Below are positions 7,507 to 14,787 of a stretch of DNA of 20,669 bases, one piece after another. Position 1 is the first letter of the stretch. Each line of letters begins with the position of its first letter. The stretch comes from Bacteroidales bacterium. GTDB taxonomy: Bacteria; Bacteroidota; Bacteroidia; Bacteroidales; F082. The stretch covers positions 1-20,669 of the forward strand of contig JAILDR010000077.1 in the NCBI GenBank assembly GCA_024689285.1, in the 5' to 3' direction. Position numbers and translations under genes: made by a program. The notes beneath the pieces are model-generated. The model saw only the letters and a list, made by a program, of their open reading frames with translations. It was not told the origin of the DNA and searched no databases.

Positions 7507-7606
7507 GTAAATTTTCCACAATCACATCAATCTTATCAACAAGAATAAATAATTTTGTTATCAAACCAACAAAATCATCAACAATAAGAAAGCCTGACAA
7601 GCCTTT

Positions 7607-7846
7607 TCAATCGCAGCCTTCAACAAAAATCTCAACATTTTCAAAGACAATCACTTCACCAGCGGTGATTTTTGCCCGCTTGCGGGTCTCCACTTCGCCG
7701 TTGCGTAGCACCATGCCCGCCGTGACCACTTCCTGAGCCTCACTGCCTGAATCCACCACACCGGTGGCTTTCAACAACGCGATAAGCGGAATAAAAGTTT
7801 CGTTGTCGCGCAAAGCGAATTGTATTCTATTAAGTTTCTGAGCCAT
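7607..7846 (-). CDS. Small S4-domain RNA-binding protein, YbcJ family
   Basis: The product has 79 residues. Its core matches the S4-like family of E. coli YbcJ: an N-terminal helix pair (FIPLIALLKATGVVDSGSEAQ), then VTAGMVLRNGEVETRKRAKI and AGEVIVFE. The basic TRKR segment is the typical RNA-contact loop. Family members are small single-domain proteins thought to bind structured RNA, possibly ribosomal; the exact role is not settled. It lies just after the S1 terminator. No TAnnTTTG element is seen before it, so it may depend on read-through from rpsA or on a weak promoter. Confidence 0.85.
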   Translation of the reverse strand: MAQKLNRIQFALRDNETFIPLIALLKATGVVDSGSEAQEVVTAGMVLRNGEVETRKRAKITAGEVIVFENVEIFVEGCD

Positions 7847-7865
7847 AACTTTTTATATAGATTTT

Positions 7866-7898
7866 GAAAAAGACCGCCCTCCACAAGGGAAGGCGGTC
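7866..7898 (-). terminator. Rho-independent terminator of rpsA
   Basis: On the minus strand GACCGCC pairs with GGCGGTC (plus 7872-7898). The stem extends by TTCC/GGAG with one G-U pair to about 11 pairs, and is followed by TTTTT (plus AAAAA 7867-7871). It lies 23 bp past the rpsA stop codon. Confidence 0.85.
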
Positions 7899-7921
7899 CC
7901 AAAAACAATTATGAGAAAACA

Positions 7922-9826
7922 TTACTCTGCTTTAGGTTCTTCCTTGGCAGCCTTTTCCTGCTTCTCAAGGTTTTCCTTCAGACCAGCGAGAACTCCAAGG
8001 TCTCCAAGGGTGCTGTGCTCAATGTTGTCATTGATTTGCTTCACAGTACGCTTGGTTTGCTTGGCAACCTTATCGGCTTCGCTCTCTTCTGTTGACTTGG
8101 CAGGAGCTTCCTTCTCGACCTCCACTCTAGGCAGGGCAAGGATAATCTTCTTATTATCCTTGTTGAATTCAAGGACCTTGAAGTCAAGCACATCGTCCAC
8201 CTTGGCGGGGGTGCCGTCTTCCTTCTTCATGTAGCGGCTGGGGCAGAAGCCTTCAACGCCGTAGGGCAGCGAAACCACAGCGCCTTTGTCGGTGGCGTTG
8301 ATAACGGTGCCTTGTTGCATGGAGCCGACGGTGAACACGGTCTCAAACACATCCCAAGGATTCTCCTCGAGTTGCTTGTGGCCGAGGCTGAGACGACGGT
8401 TCTCTTGGTCGACATCGAGGACGACGACTTCGATGGTCTCGCCCACCTTCGTGAACTCGGCCGGATGCTTGATCTTCTTGCTCCAGCTGAGGTCGCTGAT
8501 GTGGATGAGGCCGTCAACGCCTTCCTCAAGCTCGACGAAGATGCCGAAGTTGGTGAAGTTGCGCACAGTGGCAGTGTGCTTTGAGCCGACGGGATAACGC
8601 TCGACGATGCTGGCCCACGGGTCGGGCATCAGCTGCTTCATGCCGAGGCTCATCTTGCGCTCTTCGCGGTCGAGGGTCAAAATCTTGGCTTCCACCTCGT
8701 CGCCCACCTTCAGGAAGTCCTGAGCACTGCGGAGGTGTTGCGACCACGACATCTCGGAGACGTGGATGAGGCCTTCAACGCCAGGAGCAATCTCGACGAA
8801 CGCGCCGTAGTCGGCCACGACGACGACCTTACCCTTGACGGTGTCGCCCACTTGCAGGTTGGCATCAAGGGCATCCCACGGATGAGGAGTGAGTTGCTTG
8901 AGGCCGAGGGCGATACGTTTCTTGTTGTCATCGAAGTCGAGGATGACGACCTTGATCTTCTCGTCCAAGGTGACCACCTCTTCAGGATGGCTGATACGAC
9001 CCCAGCTGAGGTCGGTGATATGGATGAGGCCGTCAACGCCGCCGAGGTCGATGAACACGCCATAGCTGGTGATGTTCTTGACCACGCCTTCGAGGACCTG
9101 ACCCTTTTCGAGCTTGCTGATGATTTCAGCCTTCTGGGCTTCAAGCTCGTCTTCAATGAGGGCCTTGTGCGACACGACCACATTCTTAAATTCTTGGTTG
9201 ATCTTCACAACCTTGAACTCCATCACGCTGTCGACAAACACATCGTAGTCGCGGATGGGCTTGACGTCGATCTGCGAGCCGGGCAGGAAGGCTTCGATGC
9301 CGAACACTTCGACGATCAAGCCACCTTTGGTGCGGCTCTTGACGTAACCGTTGATGATTTCGCCCTTCTCGAAGGCTTCGTTGACGCGGTCCCACGACTT
9401 GAGCAGCAGGGCCTTCTTGTGCGAAAGGATAAGCTGACCGTTGGGGCCTTCCTGGTTCTCGACGTAGACTTCCACCTTGTCACCCACTTTCAGGTTGGGG
9501 TTGGTGCGGAACTCAGCGAAGGGGATGACACCGTCCGACTTGAAGCCGATGTTGACAACCACTTCGCGGGGCGTAATGGCCTCCACAGTGCCTTCGATAA
9601 CCTCGTGGTCAACCACTTGGCTCATCGTGCGGACATACTGATCCTCAAGCTTCTGACGCTCTTCGGAAGAGTAGTTGTCGAACTTCTTGTGTGAAGAATT
9701 CCAGTCGAAATCTTCAGCAGGAACGGGTTTTTGTTTGGGGGCTTTGGGCTTTCTCTCAACCGGCTTTTCTGCTACGGGAGCAGTCTCGACGGGAGCCTCA
9801 TTGATGATGTTTTCTTGTTCTTCCAT
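7922..9826 (-). CDS. rpsA: 30S ribosomal protein S1
   Basis: The 634-residue product (from MEEQENI) has six S1/OB-fold domains at about 76-137, 158-222, 244-310, 329-397, 416-484 and 503-566. Domains 3-5 carry the classical pattern YGVFIDLGGVDGLIHITDLSW. An acidic/Pro-Lys-rich N-terminal extension (1-40) and a Lys/Glu-rich C-terminal tail (570-634) flank them, as in other Bacteroidota S1 proteins. S1 binds mRNA at the 30S subunit and helps initiation, which matters in a phylum with few Shine-Dalgarno sites. The open frame extends 33 codons further upstream, but I chose the internal ATG (9824-9826): S1 homologues begin with an acidic segment, and the extra residues are non-homologous leader. 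Third codon positions are strongly biased to G/C compared with the neighbours, consistent with high expression. This bias also creates a spurious 319-codon antisense frame. Confidence 0.95.
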   Translation of the reverse strand: MEEQENIINEAPVETAPVAEKPVERKPKAPKQKPVPAEDFDWNSSHKKFDNYSSEERQKLEDQYVRTMSQVVDHEVIEGTVEAITPREVVVNIGFKSDGVIPFAEFRTNPNLKVGDKVEVYVENQEGPNGQLILSHKKALLLKSWDRVNEAFEKGEIINGYVKSRTKGGLIVEVFGIEAFLPGSQIDVKPIRDYDVFVDSVMEFKVVKINQEFKNVVVSHKALIEDELEAQKAEIISKLEKGQVLEGVVKNITSYGVFIDLGGVDGLIHITDLSWGRISHPEEVVTLDEKIKVVILDFDDNKKRIALGLKQLTPHPWDALDANLQVGDTVKGKVVVVADYGAFVEIAPGVEGLIHVSEMSWSQHLRSAQDFLKVGDEVEAKILTLDREERKMSLGMKQLMPDPWASIVERYPVGSKHTATVRNFTNFGIFVELEEGVDGLIHISDLSWSKKIKHPAEFTKVGETIEVVVLDVDQENRRLSLGHKQLEENPWDVFETVFTVGSMQQGTVINATDKGAVVSLPYGVEGFCPSRYMKKEDGTPAKVDDVLDFKVLEFNKDNKKIILALPRVEVEKEAPAKSTEESEADKVAKQTKRTVKQINDNIEHSTLGDLGVLAGLKENLEKQEKAAKEEPKAE

Positions 9827-9955
9827 TGCGGAAAATGTTGTTTTGTTGTACCCGTTTGCGTTCCAGATAGCCACAAGCGAGGAGGTTAAACTTTTGATTA
9901 CCAACAAGAACCGTTGATTTTGCAATCACTCTGGAGTGCGGATCAAATCGGGCTG
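9827..9955 (-). promoter_or_regulatory. Long 5' leader of rpsA
   Basis: From the predicted transcription start just after the -7 element to the ATG there are about 125 nt, longer than for other genes here. Small hairpins are visible, e.g. CACTC/GAGTG with a 2-nt spacer near 9928-9939 and CAAC/GTTG near 9902-9917. S1 synthesis is autoregulated in other bacteria through its leader; a similar role here is inference. Confidence 0.35.
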
Positions 9956-9963
9956 CAAAAATA
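9956..9963 (-). promoter_or_regulatory. -7 promoter element of rpsA
   Basis: The minus strand reads TATTTTTG, an exact TAnnTTTG match, 130 bp upstream of the chosen rpsA start. No good -33 TTG is seen at the standard distance. Confidence 0.55.
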
Positions 9964-10005
9964 GAAAAAAACCTAATAAGTATTACACTTTCAGGGAATT
10001 ATTTT

Positions 10006-11343
10006 TCACACCTCCCTCAATAAGAAGGCCAGATACATGGGCAGGGTCAGAAGATAACACATTCTTCCGATGTTGTAGTCGCCTAATTTCAAGGCACTTG
10101 TAACATGGTATTTTTCAGGATGCTTCAATACGGTTTGCACTGACTTGGCATTGCCAGTAGTGGCCTTGCATTCCACAGGTGTGCATTGCCCTTTATAACG
10201 GATGAGGAAATCGAGTTCCAAGCCTCCGTCTTTATGGAAGTAATATAGCTTACGTCCCATTTTGCCGAAGATGTCGGCCATAAGGTTCTCTTTGATAGCA
10301 CCATGATAGCTGAGCAGATCACCTTGCAATATACTTGACTGGGTTCCTTCTTCCAGCATCGAGACAAGCAATCCGATATCAGCCATATACACCTTGAATT
10401 CACTTTGGATGCGATGTCCGTCAAGCGGCAGTTCAGTTATCTCCGTATTGTAGCAGCGACGGATGATGCCAGCATCTTCTATCCATTGAAGACTCCCAAC
10501 ATAATCACGGCCTCGACTCCCAGGGCGGACTACGGTGTAACTGAATTTTTTATATTCGCGGGCCAGTTGTGCAGGTATCGATTCAAAACATTCCCTAATG
10601 CGCGGCTTGTCGACAGCAGCGGCATACTTCACCATATCCGATTTATACTCATCGACTATGCGTCTCTGCACGGCAAGCACCCTCCCTATCTGTTTCGTTT
10701 CCATAAAGGTGGTGACGACCTCAGGCATACCGCCCACCACAATATACTGATGAAGCAGTTCACGAAACCGGTCATGCAGTGCTTCCTCAACGGGAGTTTC
10801 ACTTATGAGGCATTTCTTCAAGTATTCCACATGCTGGTCCTTGATGCCATTGGCCCACAGCCACTCTTCAAAGTCCATCGGAAACATTTCCACAATATCT
10901 TCAAACCCAACGGGGATAGAGGCTTCTTCTTCCTCCTTTTTCTCCTCCGAAGTCTTGTAACCATTTACGCCAAGCAACGAGCCCGTACACATCACCTCAT
11001 ACCTGCCATCCAAATGGAAGTATTTCAGCGAGCCTCTTGCCCGTGGGCAATCTTGTATCTCATCGAAGACAAAACATGTATCGCCAGCCTCGATTTCAAC
11101 ATTAGGTATGGCCGCCGTAATACGCATAATGATAGCGTCAACCTCCAGATTCGGAGTAAAAAACTTCTTGTATTCTGGATGCTCACGGAAATCCAGATAC
11201 ACCACATTCTTGAAATGCTTACGGGCAAAATCCATAACGCTGCTGGTCTTGCCACACTGCCGGACTCCTTTCACAACTAGAGGCTTGTGAGAGGTATCGT
11301 CTAACCACGACTGGAGTATGTTTTCGATTTTTCGCTTATACAT
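10006..11343 (-). CDS. ATP-binding protein, AAA_14/DUF4143 family
   Basis: The product has 445 residues. Walker A is GVRQCGKTS (26-34), Walker B FVFDEIQ (91-97), followed by DCPRARGSLKYF and a sensor-like CTGSLLG (119-125). The C-terminal half contains ELDFLIRYKG...PVECKA, the D...ExK arrangement of the nuclease-like fold found in DUF4143. These ATPases are widespread and often multicopy in Bacteroidales; their biological role is poorly known, with proposals including defence or regulation of mobile DNA. The gene stands alone between rpsA and a gene-poor region. Start is the ATG preceded by a leader with two 22-bp direct repeats. Length and motifs look intact. Confidence 0.85.
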   Translation of the reverse strand: MYKRKIENILQSWLDDTSHKPLVVKGVRQCGKTSSVMDFARKHFKNVVYLDFREHPEYKKFFTPNLEVDAIIMRITAAIPNVEIEAGDTCFVFDEIQDCPRARGSLKYFHLDGRYEVMCTGSLLGVNGYKTSEEKKEEEEASIPVGFEDIVEMFPMDFEEWLWANGIKDQHVEYLKKCLISETPVEEALHDRFRELLHQYIVVGGMPEVVTTFMETKQIGRVLAVQRRIVDEYKSDMVKYAAAVDKPRIRECFESIPAQLAREYKKFSYTVVRPGSRGRDYVGSLQWIEDAGIIRRCYNTEITELPLDGHRIQSEFKVYMADIGLLVSMLEEGTQSSILQGDLLSYHGAIKENLMADIFGKMGRKLYYFHKDGGLELDFLIRYKGQCTPVECKATTGNAKSVQTVLKHPEKYHVTSALKLGDYNIGRMCYLLTLPMYLAFLLREV

Positions 11344-11349
11344 AGTTAG

Positions 11350-11427
11350 TTACACATTTTCCACCCGACTTTTTTCATTTTTACACACATTTTCCACCCG
11401 ACTTTTGGTGCAAAATTACACATTTTC
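11350..11427 (-). repeat. Direct repeats in the leader and promoter of the DUF4143 gene
   Basis: A 22-bp unit with core TTTTCCACCCGACTTTT occurs at 11352-11373 and 11385-11406 (33-bp offset, about three helical turns). A third, partial copy (TTACACATTTTC, 11416-11427) overlaps the -7 element. In the minus direction each unit reads AAAAGTCGGGTGG followed by AAAATGTGT. The two full copies would be in the 5' UTR. Confidence 0.75.
11411..11418 (-). promoter_or_regulatory. -7 promoter element of the DUF4143 gene
   Basis: The minus strand reads TAATTTTG, an exact TAnnTTTG match, 67 bp before the ATG at 11343. It overlaps the third partial leader repeat, so a protein bound to the repeats could control this promoter. 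Confidence 0.55.
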
Positions 11428-11590
11428 TTCTATTGTGTACCTTTTTTCGGCATAAAAATGTACAAAGGGCAACAAAAAAACAGCAAGCCCCTTACAAAAA
11501 CCCATTTTGACTAATGACTAAATGACTGCAAGGGCAAATTTACCCTTCACTTTTTTCGGACAAAAAACTTGCAGAATCCAGTTTTTTTCT

Positions 11591-11598
11591 TATTTTTG
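11591..11598 (+). promoter_or_regulatory. Orphan -7 promoter element overlapping a palindrome
   Basis: TATTTTTG matches TAnnTTTG exactly. It overlaps a perfect palindrome TTTTGCA-A-TGCAAAA (11594-11608) that would cover the transcription start. No gene of normal size follows on the plus strand. Confidence 0.45.
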
Positions 11599-11600
11599 CA

Positions 11601-11642
11601 ATGCAAAACAAAGAAGCGAACAAGCCGCATTTATCCCTGTAA
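11601..11642 (+). other. Possible 13-codon leader-type ORF
   Basis: ATG at 11601 opens a short frame (MQNKEANKPHLSL, stop TAA 11640-11642) directly after the orphan -7 element. It is probably not a functional protein. It may be a leader peptide or chance. An inverted repeat CTATCT...AGATAG follows shortly after (about 11643-11679). Confidence 0.2.
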
Positions 11643-11740
11643 CTATCTGTGTTTGTGAACGTTAAATAGCATAGATAGACTTGCAAGCTCTATTCAACAA
11701 CATAACATCTTCACACACAGCACATTAAAGGCTTCAAAAC

Positions 11741-11828
11741 CATAGCAAGCCTATAGCAACGCTATACCAAGCCTATTGCCTCTCTGAGGTAACTTCGAGG
11801 CAACTCCGAGACTCCTTCGAGGTAGCGT
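11741..11828. repeat. Degenerate tandem array of eight 11-bp units
   Basis: The stretch divides into eight 11-bp units. The first three resemble TATAGCAAGCC (CATAGCAAGCC, TATAGCAACGC, TATACCAAGCC). The last four resemble CGAGGTAACTC (TGAGGTAACTT, CGAGGCAACTC, CGAGACTCCTT, CGAGGTAGCGT), with one transitional unit between. The period is close to one helical turn. It has no coding potential that I trust. Confidence 0.6.
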
Positions 11829-11893
11829 TCTGACAGCCTCTTCAAAACAGACCGCAAGCAGCAACAAAACACACAAATAACACAGAACAAGGG

Positions 11894-13246
11894 CTATTTC
11901 CCAACCTTTTTCACAAACTTCACAATCATCTCCAACACCTCAGGCGAAATAGTCTCATCAATGTTGAAGTATTCATTGGGGCTGCCCGTCTCGCAATGCT
12001 GGAACAGATGATTCAAGTCAGGCATTTCGTGCAAGGTCATGTTGGCCTTACCATATTCGCTGATGATTTTCTCGTAGGCGGGAAGGTTTTGCGAGGCCAC
12101 CACCTGCAAGTCTTTCGAGCCATTCAGAAGCAAGGCGGGACAATTCGTCTTCACGATGGCTTCGGTGGGGTCGTATTTCAGGAAATAGTACATCCAAGGC
12201 GAAGCAAGCTCACCAACGGTCTGTTCAATCAGTTCGTCACTGTAGCCCCAGCCTTTCAACAACTGGCGCAACAGACTATCAGCCTCTATCCTATCGCTTG
12301 AGGCGGCAATGATGTCGAACATTTGTGCATTGGCATTGCTGCTGAATTGGATGGCCTCTTCCGTCATACCCGAAGCCCTCAAAATAGCGGCCTGCTGCGC
12401 TTTAAGCAATTGGATGCCGTCGACAGCAGGACCGGCCAACGAAACCAAAAACGCCACTTCTGGTCTTCGTGCCGAAACCATGAAATTAATGATACCGCCC
12501 TCGCTGTGGCCCAAAATACCAATTTGCGCTGCATTGACTTCCTTGCGGCTGCGAAGATAGTCAAAAGCGGCTTCGGCATCGTAGGAGAAATCCATGCTGG
12601 TGGCATTGAGCACCTCTCCTTCCGAACCTCCTACGCCCCTGTCGTCGTATCTTAAAACCGCGATTCCATTACGGGTAAGATAATCGGCAATAACCCAGAA
12701 GGGACGATGGTTCATCAATTCCTCATCGCGGTTCTGCTGTCCGCTGCCTGAGACGAGCACCAAGGCCGGAAACGGACCGTCGCCTTCGGGGATAGTTAAA
12801 GTTCCGGTTAAGGTGTTTCCTTCTTTTGCGTTGGTCAACCGCACCTCTTCAATACGATAGTCGAAAGGCGGTTGCGGGTCTTGAGGACGTGCATGTTGGG
12901 TTTCCTTCTCCCCTCTTTTGAGGTTCAATGGGAAGGTCATACCCCGTTGCGAAAATTCGCCTTCTATAATGTTATCTTTCAACTCTCCAGAATAGCTGGC
13001 ACCCATCGCGGACATTGTCATCTGCAAGCGGTTGTTTTGGAAAACGGTTTCATCCACAGGTATGTCTTTTGCCCCCTGCCCTGGAACATCCAATGTGGCG
13101 GAATAGCCATTGTCAGTGGCTTTGATATCGAAGCCCATCTCCAGTTTTTGCACACCAAGGTCGATTTGGCCTTTCCAGTAGCCTTCGATTTGAGCTTGAG
13201 ATTGAAGGACTACGAATAATAATAGAAAAAGGATTTTTGTTTTCAT
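11894..13246 (-). CDS. Exported alpha/beta hydrolase (serine aminopeptidase S33-like)
   Basis: The product has 450 residues. The signal peptide covers 1-19 (ends QSQAQ). Residues 20-110 form a beta-rich N-terminal domain starting GYWKGQIDLG, as in many Bacteroidota secreted hydrolases. The alpha/beta hydrolase domain follows (~130-450): oxyanion-side strand VLVSGSG, DDRGVGGSEG (201-210), nucleophile elbow GHSEGG (Ser 248), acid GSKD (Asp 379) and a His in PDLNHLF (413), a complete catalytic triad. The likely activity is carboxylester or peptide-ester hydrolysis in the periplasm; the substrate is unknown. It is the last gene of a minus-strand run, 31 bp behind the tiny membrane protein gene. 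No own TAnnTTTG element is seen, so it may be co-transcribed with the SPFH cassette. Confidence 0.87.
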   Translation of the reverse strand: MKTKILFLLLFVVLQSQAQIEGYWKGQIDLGVQKLEMGFDIKATDNGYSATLDVPGQGAKDIPVDETVFQNNRLQMTMSAMGASYSGELKDNIIEGEFSQRGMTFPLNLKRGEKETQHARPQDPQPPFDYRIEEVRLTNAKEGNTLTGTLTIPEGDGPFPALVLVSGSGQQNRDEELMNHRPFWVIADYLTRNGIAVLRYDDRGVGGSEGEVLNATSMDFSYDAEAAFDYLRSRKEVNAAQIGILGHSEGGIINFMVSARRPEVAFLVSLAGPAVDGIQLLKAQQAAILRASGMTEEAIQFSSNANAQMFDIIAASSDRIEADSLLRQLLKGWGYSDELIEQTVGELASPWMYYFLKYDPTEAIVKTNCPALLLNGSKDLQVVASQNLPAYEKIISEYGKANMTLHEMPDLNHLFQHCETGSPNEYFNIDETISPEVLEMIVKFVKKVGK

Positions 13247-13277
13247 TGTTAATTATGGATTACATGGATTTTATAGA

Positions 13278-13463
13278 TTATGGCATCAGATCGTCTCGGG
13301 TGCCCATGAACATCCTAATCCATCCCAAGGGGAATATGATTAGGAAACACACGGCAAACCAAAACCAGAACGACTTGCCGCGCCTTCTTGCTATCAAGCC
13401 ACCGATGACAGCCTGCACTACATAGGCTACTACCACCAGCAGGATGATTAAATTTTCGCTCAT
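13278..13463 (-). CDS. Tiny two-helix membrane protein
   Basis: The product has 61 residues from MSENLI. It has two hydrophobic helices, about 4-24 and 31-50, joined by a basic RRRGK turn, and an acidic C-terminus (TRDDLMP). I do not recognise the family. A longer frame starts at 13508, but I chose the ATG at 13461-13463 because it overlaps the TGA stop of the preceding ribbon-helix-helix gene as ATGA, the usual arrangement for translational coupling, and because the extra 15 residues are just the other gene read out of frame. Confidence 0.75.
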   Translation of the reverse strand: MSENLIILLVVVAYVVQAVIGGLIARRRGKSFWFWFAVCFLIIFPLGWIRMFMGTRDDLMP

Positions 13464-13633
13464 TTCTTTTTCCTCCCAGATTTTTTCAAGGCCTCCGCAA
13501 TGATCCACTGCAGCTGTCCGTTGACTGAACGGAACTCATCGGCAGCCCATTGCTCCACCGCCTCCATCGTCTCTGAGTCGACGCGAAGCAGAAAGGTCTT
13601 GTTATTGGTACTATTGTCTTTTTCCTTAGCCAT
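13460..13633 (-). CDS. Arc-like ribbon-helix-helix DNA-binding protein
   Basis: A 57-residue protein too short for common ORF cutoffs. It begins MAKEKDN and carries KTFLLRVDSETMEAVEQWA, the beta strand and first helix, then DEFRSVNGQLQWIIAEAL, the RSVNxxI/L helix typical of the Arc/MetJ fold, and ends with a basic GRKKK tail. Proteins of this kind bind DNA as dimers through the beta ribbon. A good Shine-Dalgarno (AAGGGAGG) precedes the ATG and overlaps the stop codon of the PH-domain gene (3-bp gap). Its stop overlaps the next start by ATGA. It may regulate the SPFH cassette; antitoxin-like function is possible, but no toxin partner is recognisable. Confidence 0.85.
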   Translation of the reverse strand: MAKEKDNSTNNKTFLLRVDSETMEAVEQWAADEFRSVNGQLQWIIAEALKKSGRKKK

Positions 13634-13636
13634 GAG

Positions 13637-14383
13637 TTACCTCCCTTTTGATTTCACTTTAGCAATCATCTCAAGCGTCTCCTCCTCCGTGGCGCAGTTA
13701 AGGTAATACAATTTGCCGTCCACAGTACGCACTTCAAGCAATGGACCGCCATCGGTGCATACGAACAGCATGCAACTTTCGCCCCCTTTTTTACGGAAAT
13801 GCCCAATGCCGACATCTTCGGTGGCGATGCCATTGGTGCGGATGGGAAAACTGGGCCATTCCGTCAAAATGTTAGCCTCAGTAATATCGCTCAAGGGAAT
13901 AGAAGCACTATATCCACCGCCCTTGGCCGTAATGTATTCCTCTGACACTTCAACCGTTGCCGGCTTACTGCCTTTGAAGAAGAAAAACAAAATTACCGCA
14001 AAAGCCACGACGGTAATGATGATGGCTATCCAGTTTTTCTTCCTTTCCTTCTTGCCTTCTTCGCCTTGCAAGCCAGCATCATATCTCTTACTGAGTACCA
14101 CACTGGCGACAACAACAGCAAAAGCCATCACCAATAGCATTACCAAATGAAAGCCCATGGGCAGATGCGTCAGCGTGAAAATGCCGCCAAGAAGCACTAT
14201 TGCCCCGCCGCTGATGAGGAACACATTGCGAAAACCAAGCTTCAAGCCTTCCAAGTCGACTTTGGCCAGCCGCTTTTTTGACATCGTGTTCACACCTGAA
14301 ATGAGCATCGGGTTACGATAGACCGCCCAACCCGAAAGCATCAGGATTACACCCGTTATTAAATCTATCCAAAACATAACCAT
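13637..14383 (-). CDS. Membrane protein with N-terminal DUF3784-like helices and C-terminal PH-like domain
   Basis: The product has 248 residues. Transmembrane helices lie at about 6-22, 53-70, 77-97 and 118-136. The first part (SGWAVYRNPMLISGVNTMSKKRLAKVD) resembles DUF3784-type proteins. Residues ~141-245 form a soluble domain with the pattern of bacterial PH domains: VEVSEEYITAKGGGYSASIPLSDITEANIL, then VRTVDGKLYYLN and a terminal helix. Two Met codons lie at residues 1 and 3; either could start translation. It is the fourth gene of the SPFH run, 11 bp after the preceding gene. Function unknown; a membrane-associated scaffold or sensor is plausible. Confidence 0.75.
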   Translation of the reverse strand: MVMFWIDLITGVILMLSGWAVYRNPMLISGVNTMSKKRLAKVDLEGLKLGFRNVFLISGGAIVLLGGIFTLTHLPMGFHLVMLLVMAFAVVVASVVLSKRYDAGLQGEEGKKERKKNWIAIIITVVAFAVILFFFFKGSKPATVEVSEEYITAKGGGYSASIPLSDITEANILTEWPSFPIRTNGIATEDVGIGHFRKKGGESCMLFVCTDGGPLLEVRTVDGKLYYLNCATEEETLEMIAKVKSKGR

Positions 14384-14394
14384 CTGTTTTTCAC

Positions 14395-14781
14395 CTATTT
14401 TACTACTAAATAAACCACCAGTAACGCGAGCCCGATAGCGAAAGTAACAAAACCCGCCTTGCTAAACTCTCCCATAAAGCGCCATTTAGCGATGTTCAGC
14501 ATTAAGCCAAAACCCAAACCTGTAATCCACATGGCAAGAAATGTTTCCAAGTGGAATACGATTTCAATCAATACCGCCACCACCCAAGCGACTCCATTAG
14601 ATACGTAATTGGCCATAAAGAACTTCTGCATTCCTGCCTCGTATTCGGCGCCTCGTCGCTCTTCCATCACCCTTCTCATACCTCGGTCTTTTTCAGGATG
14701 ATACTTCACCCGTATGGCAAACCACACAGAGATGGCAAGCATAATGAGCAAAAAGACACATAATAAGATTGGGCCAACCAT
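14395..14781 (-). CDS. Unrecognised integral membrane protein (128 aa)
   Basis: There are hydrophobic segments at about 3-24, 58-76, 80-98 and 108-126, with a charged stretch KYHPEKDRGMRRVMEERRG between the first and second. I do not recognise a family. Tight spacing (6 bp after the upstream gene, 11 bp before the next) places it in the SPFH-associated operon. Confidence 0.75.
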   Translation of the reverse strand: MVGPILLCVFLLIMLAISVWFAIRVKYHPEKDRGMRRVMEERRGAEYEAGMQKFFMANYVSNGVAWVVAVLIEIVFHLETFLAMWITGLGFGLMLNIAKWRFMGEFSKAGFVTFAIGLALLVVYLVVK

Positions 14782-14787
14782 GATAGA

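Larger units (their letters stand above)
7422..7606. other. AT-rich intergenic region with promoter and direct repeats
   Basis: The very AT-rich gap between the S4-domain gene and the T9SS gene contains one minus-strand -7 element and a pair of 18-bp direct repeats, listed separately. I see no gene and no clear terminator for the S4-domain gene. Confidence 0.6.
11428..11893. other. Gene-poor intergenic region with several repeat signals
   Basis: No credible protein gene is present. Visible are tandem TGACTAA-like repeats (11508-11529), a near-perfect palindrome AAGGGCAAATTTACCCTT (11531-11548, one mismatched pair) followed by a T-run (11552-11557), an orphan plus-strand promoter with a 13-codon frame, and an 88-bp array of 11-bp units; the last two are listed separately. 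It could hold a small RNA or the remains of a mobile element's flank. I cannot decide from sequence alone. Confidence 0.5.

Noticed and set aside
8735..9694. 319-codon open frame on the plus strand opposite rpsA
   Set aside because: It is antisense to a strongly conserved gene with G/C-biased third positions, which suppresses stops in this frame; the translation shows no family pattern and no promoter precedes it.
9827..9925. N-terminal 33-residue extension of S1
   Set aside because: The extra residues are unlike any S1 N-terminus; the ATG at 9824-9826 gives the expected acidic start. The extension is treated as leader.
10405..11280. 291-codon plus-strand frame opposite the DUF4143 ATPase
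   Set aside because: The minus strand carries clear Walker A and B motifs over the same DNA; the antisense translation is featureless.
13460..13633. Antitoxin of a toxin-antitoxin pair
   Set aside because: The neighbours are hydrophobic membrane proteins without any toxin motif; a regulator of the cassette is more likely, though the 61-residue membrane protein was considered as a toxin candidate.
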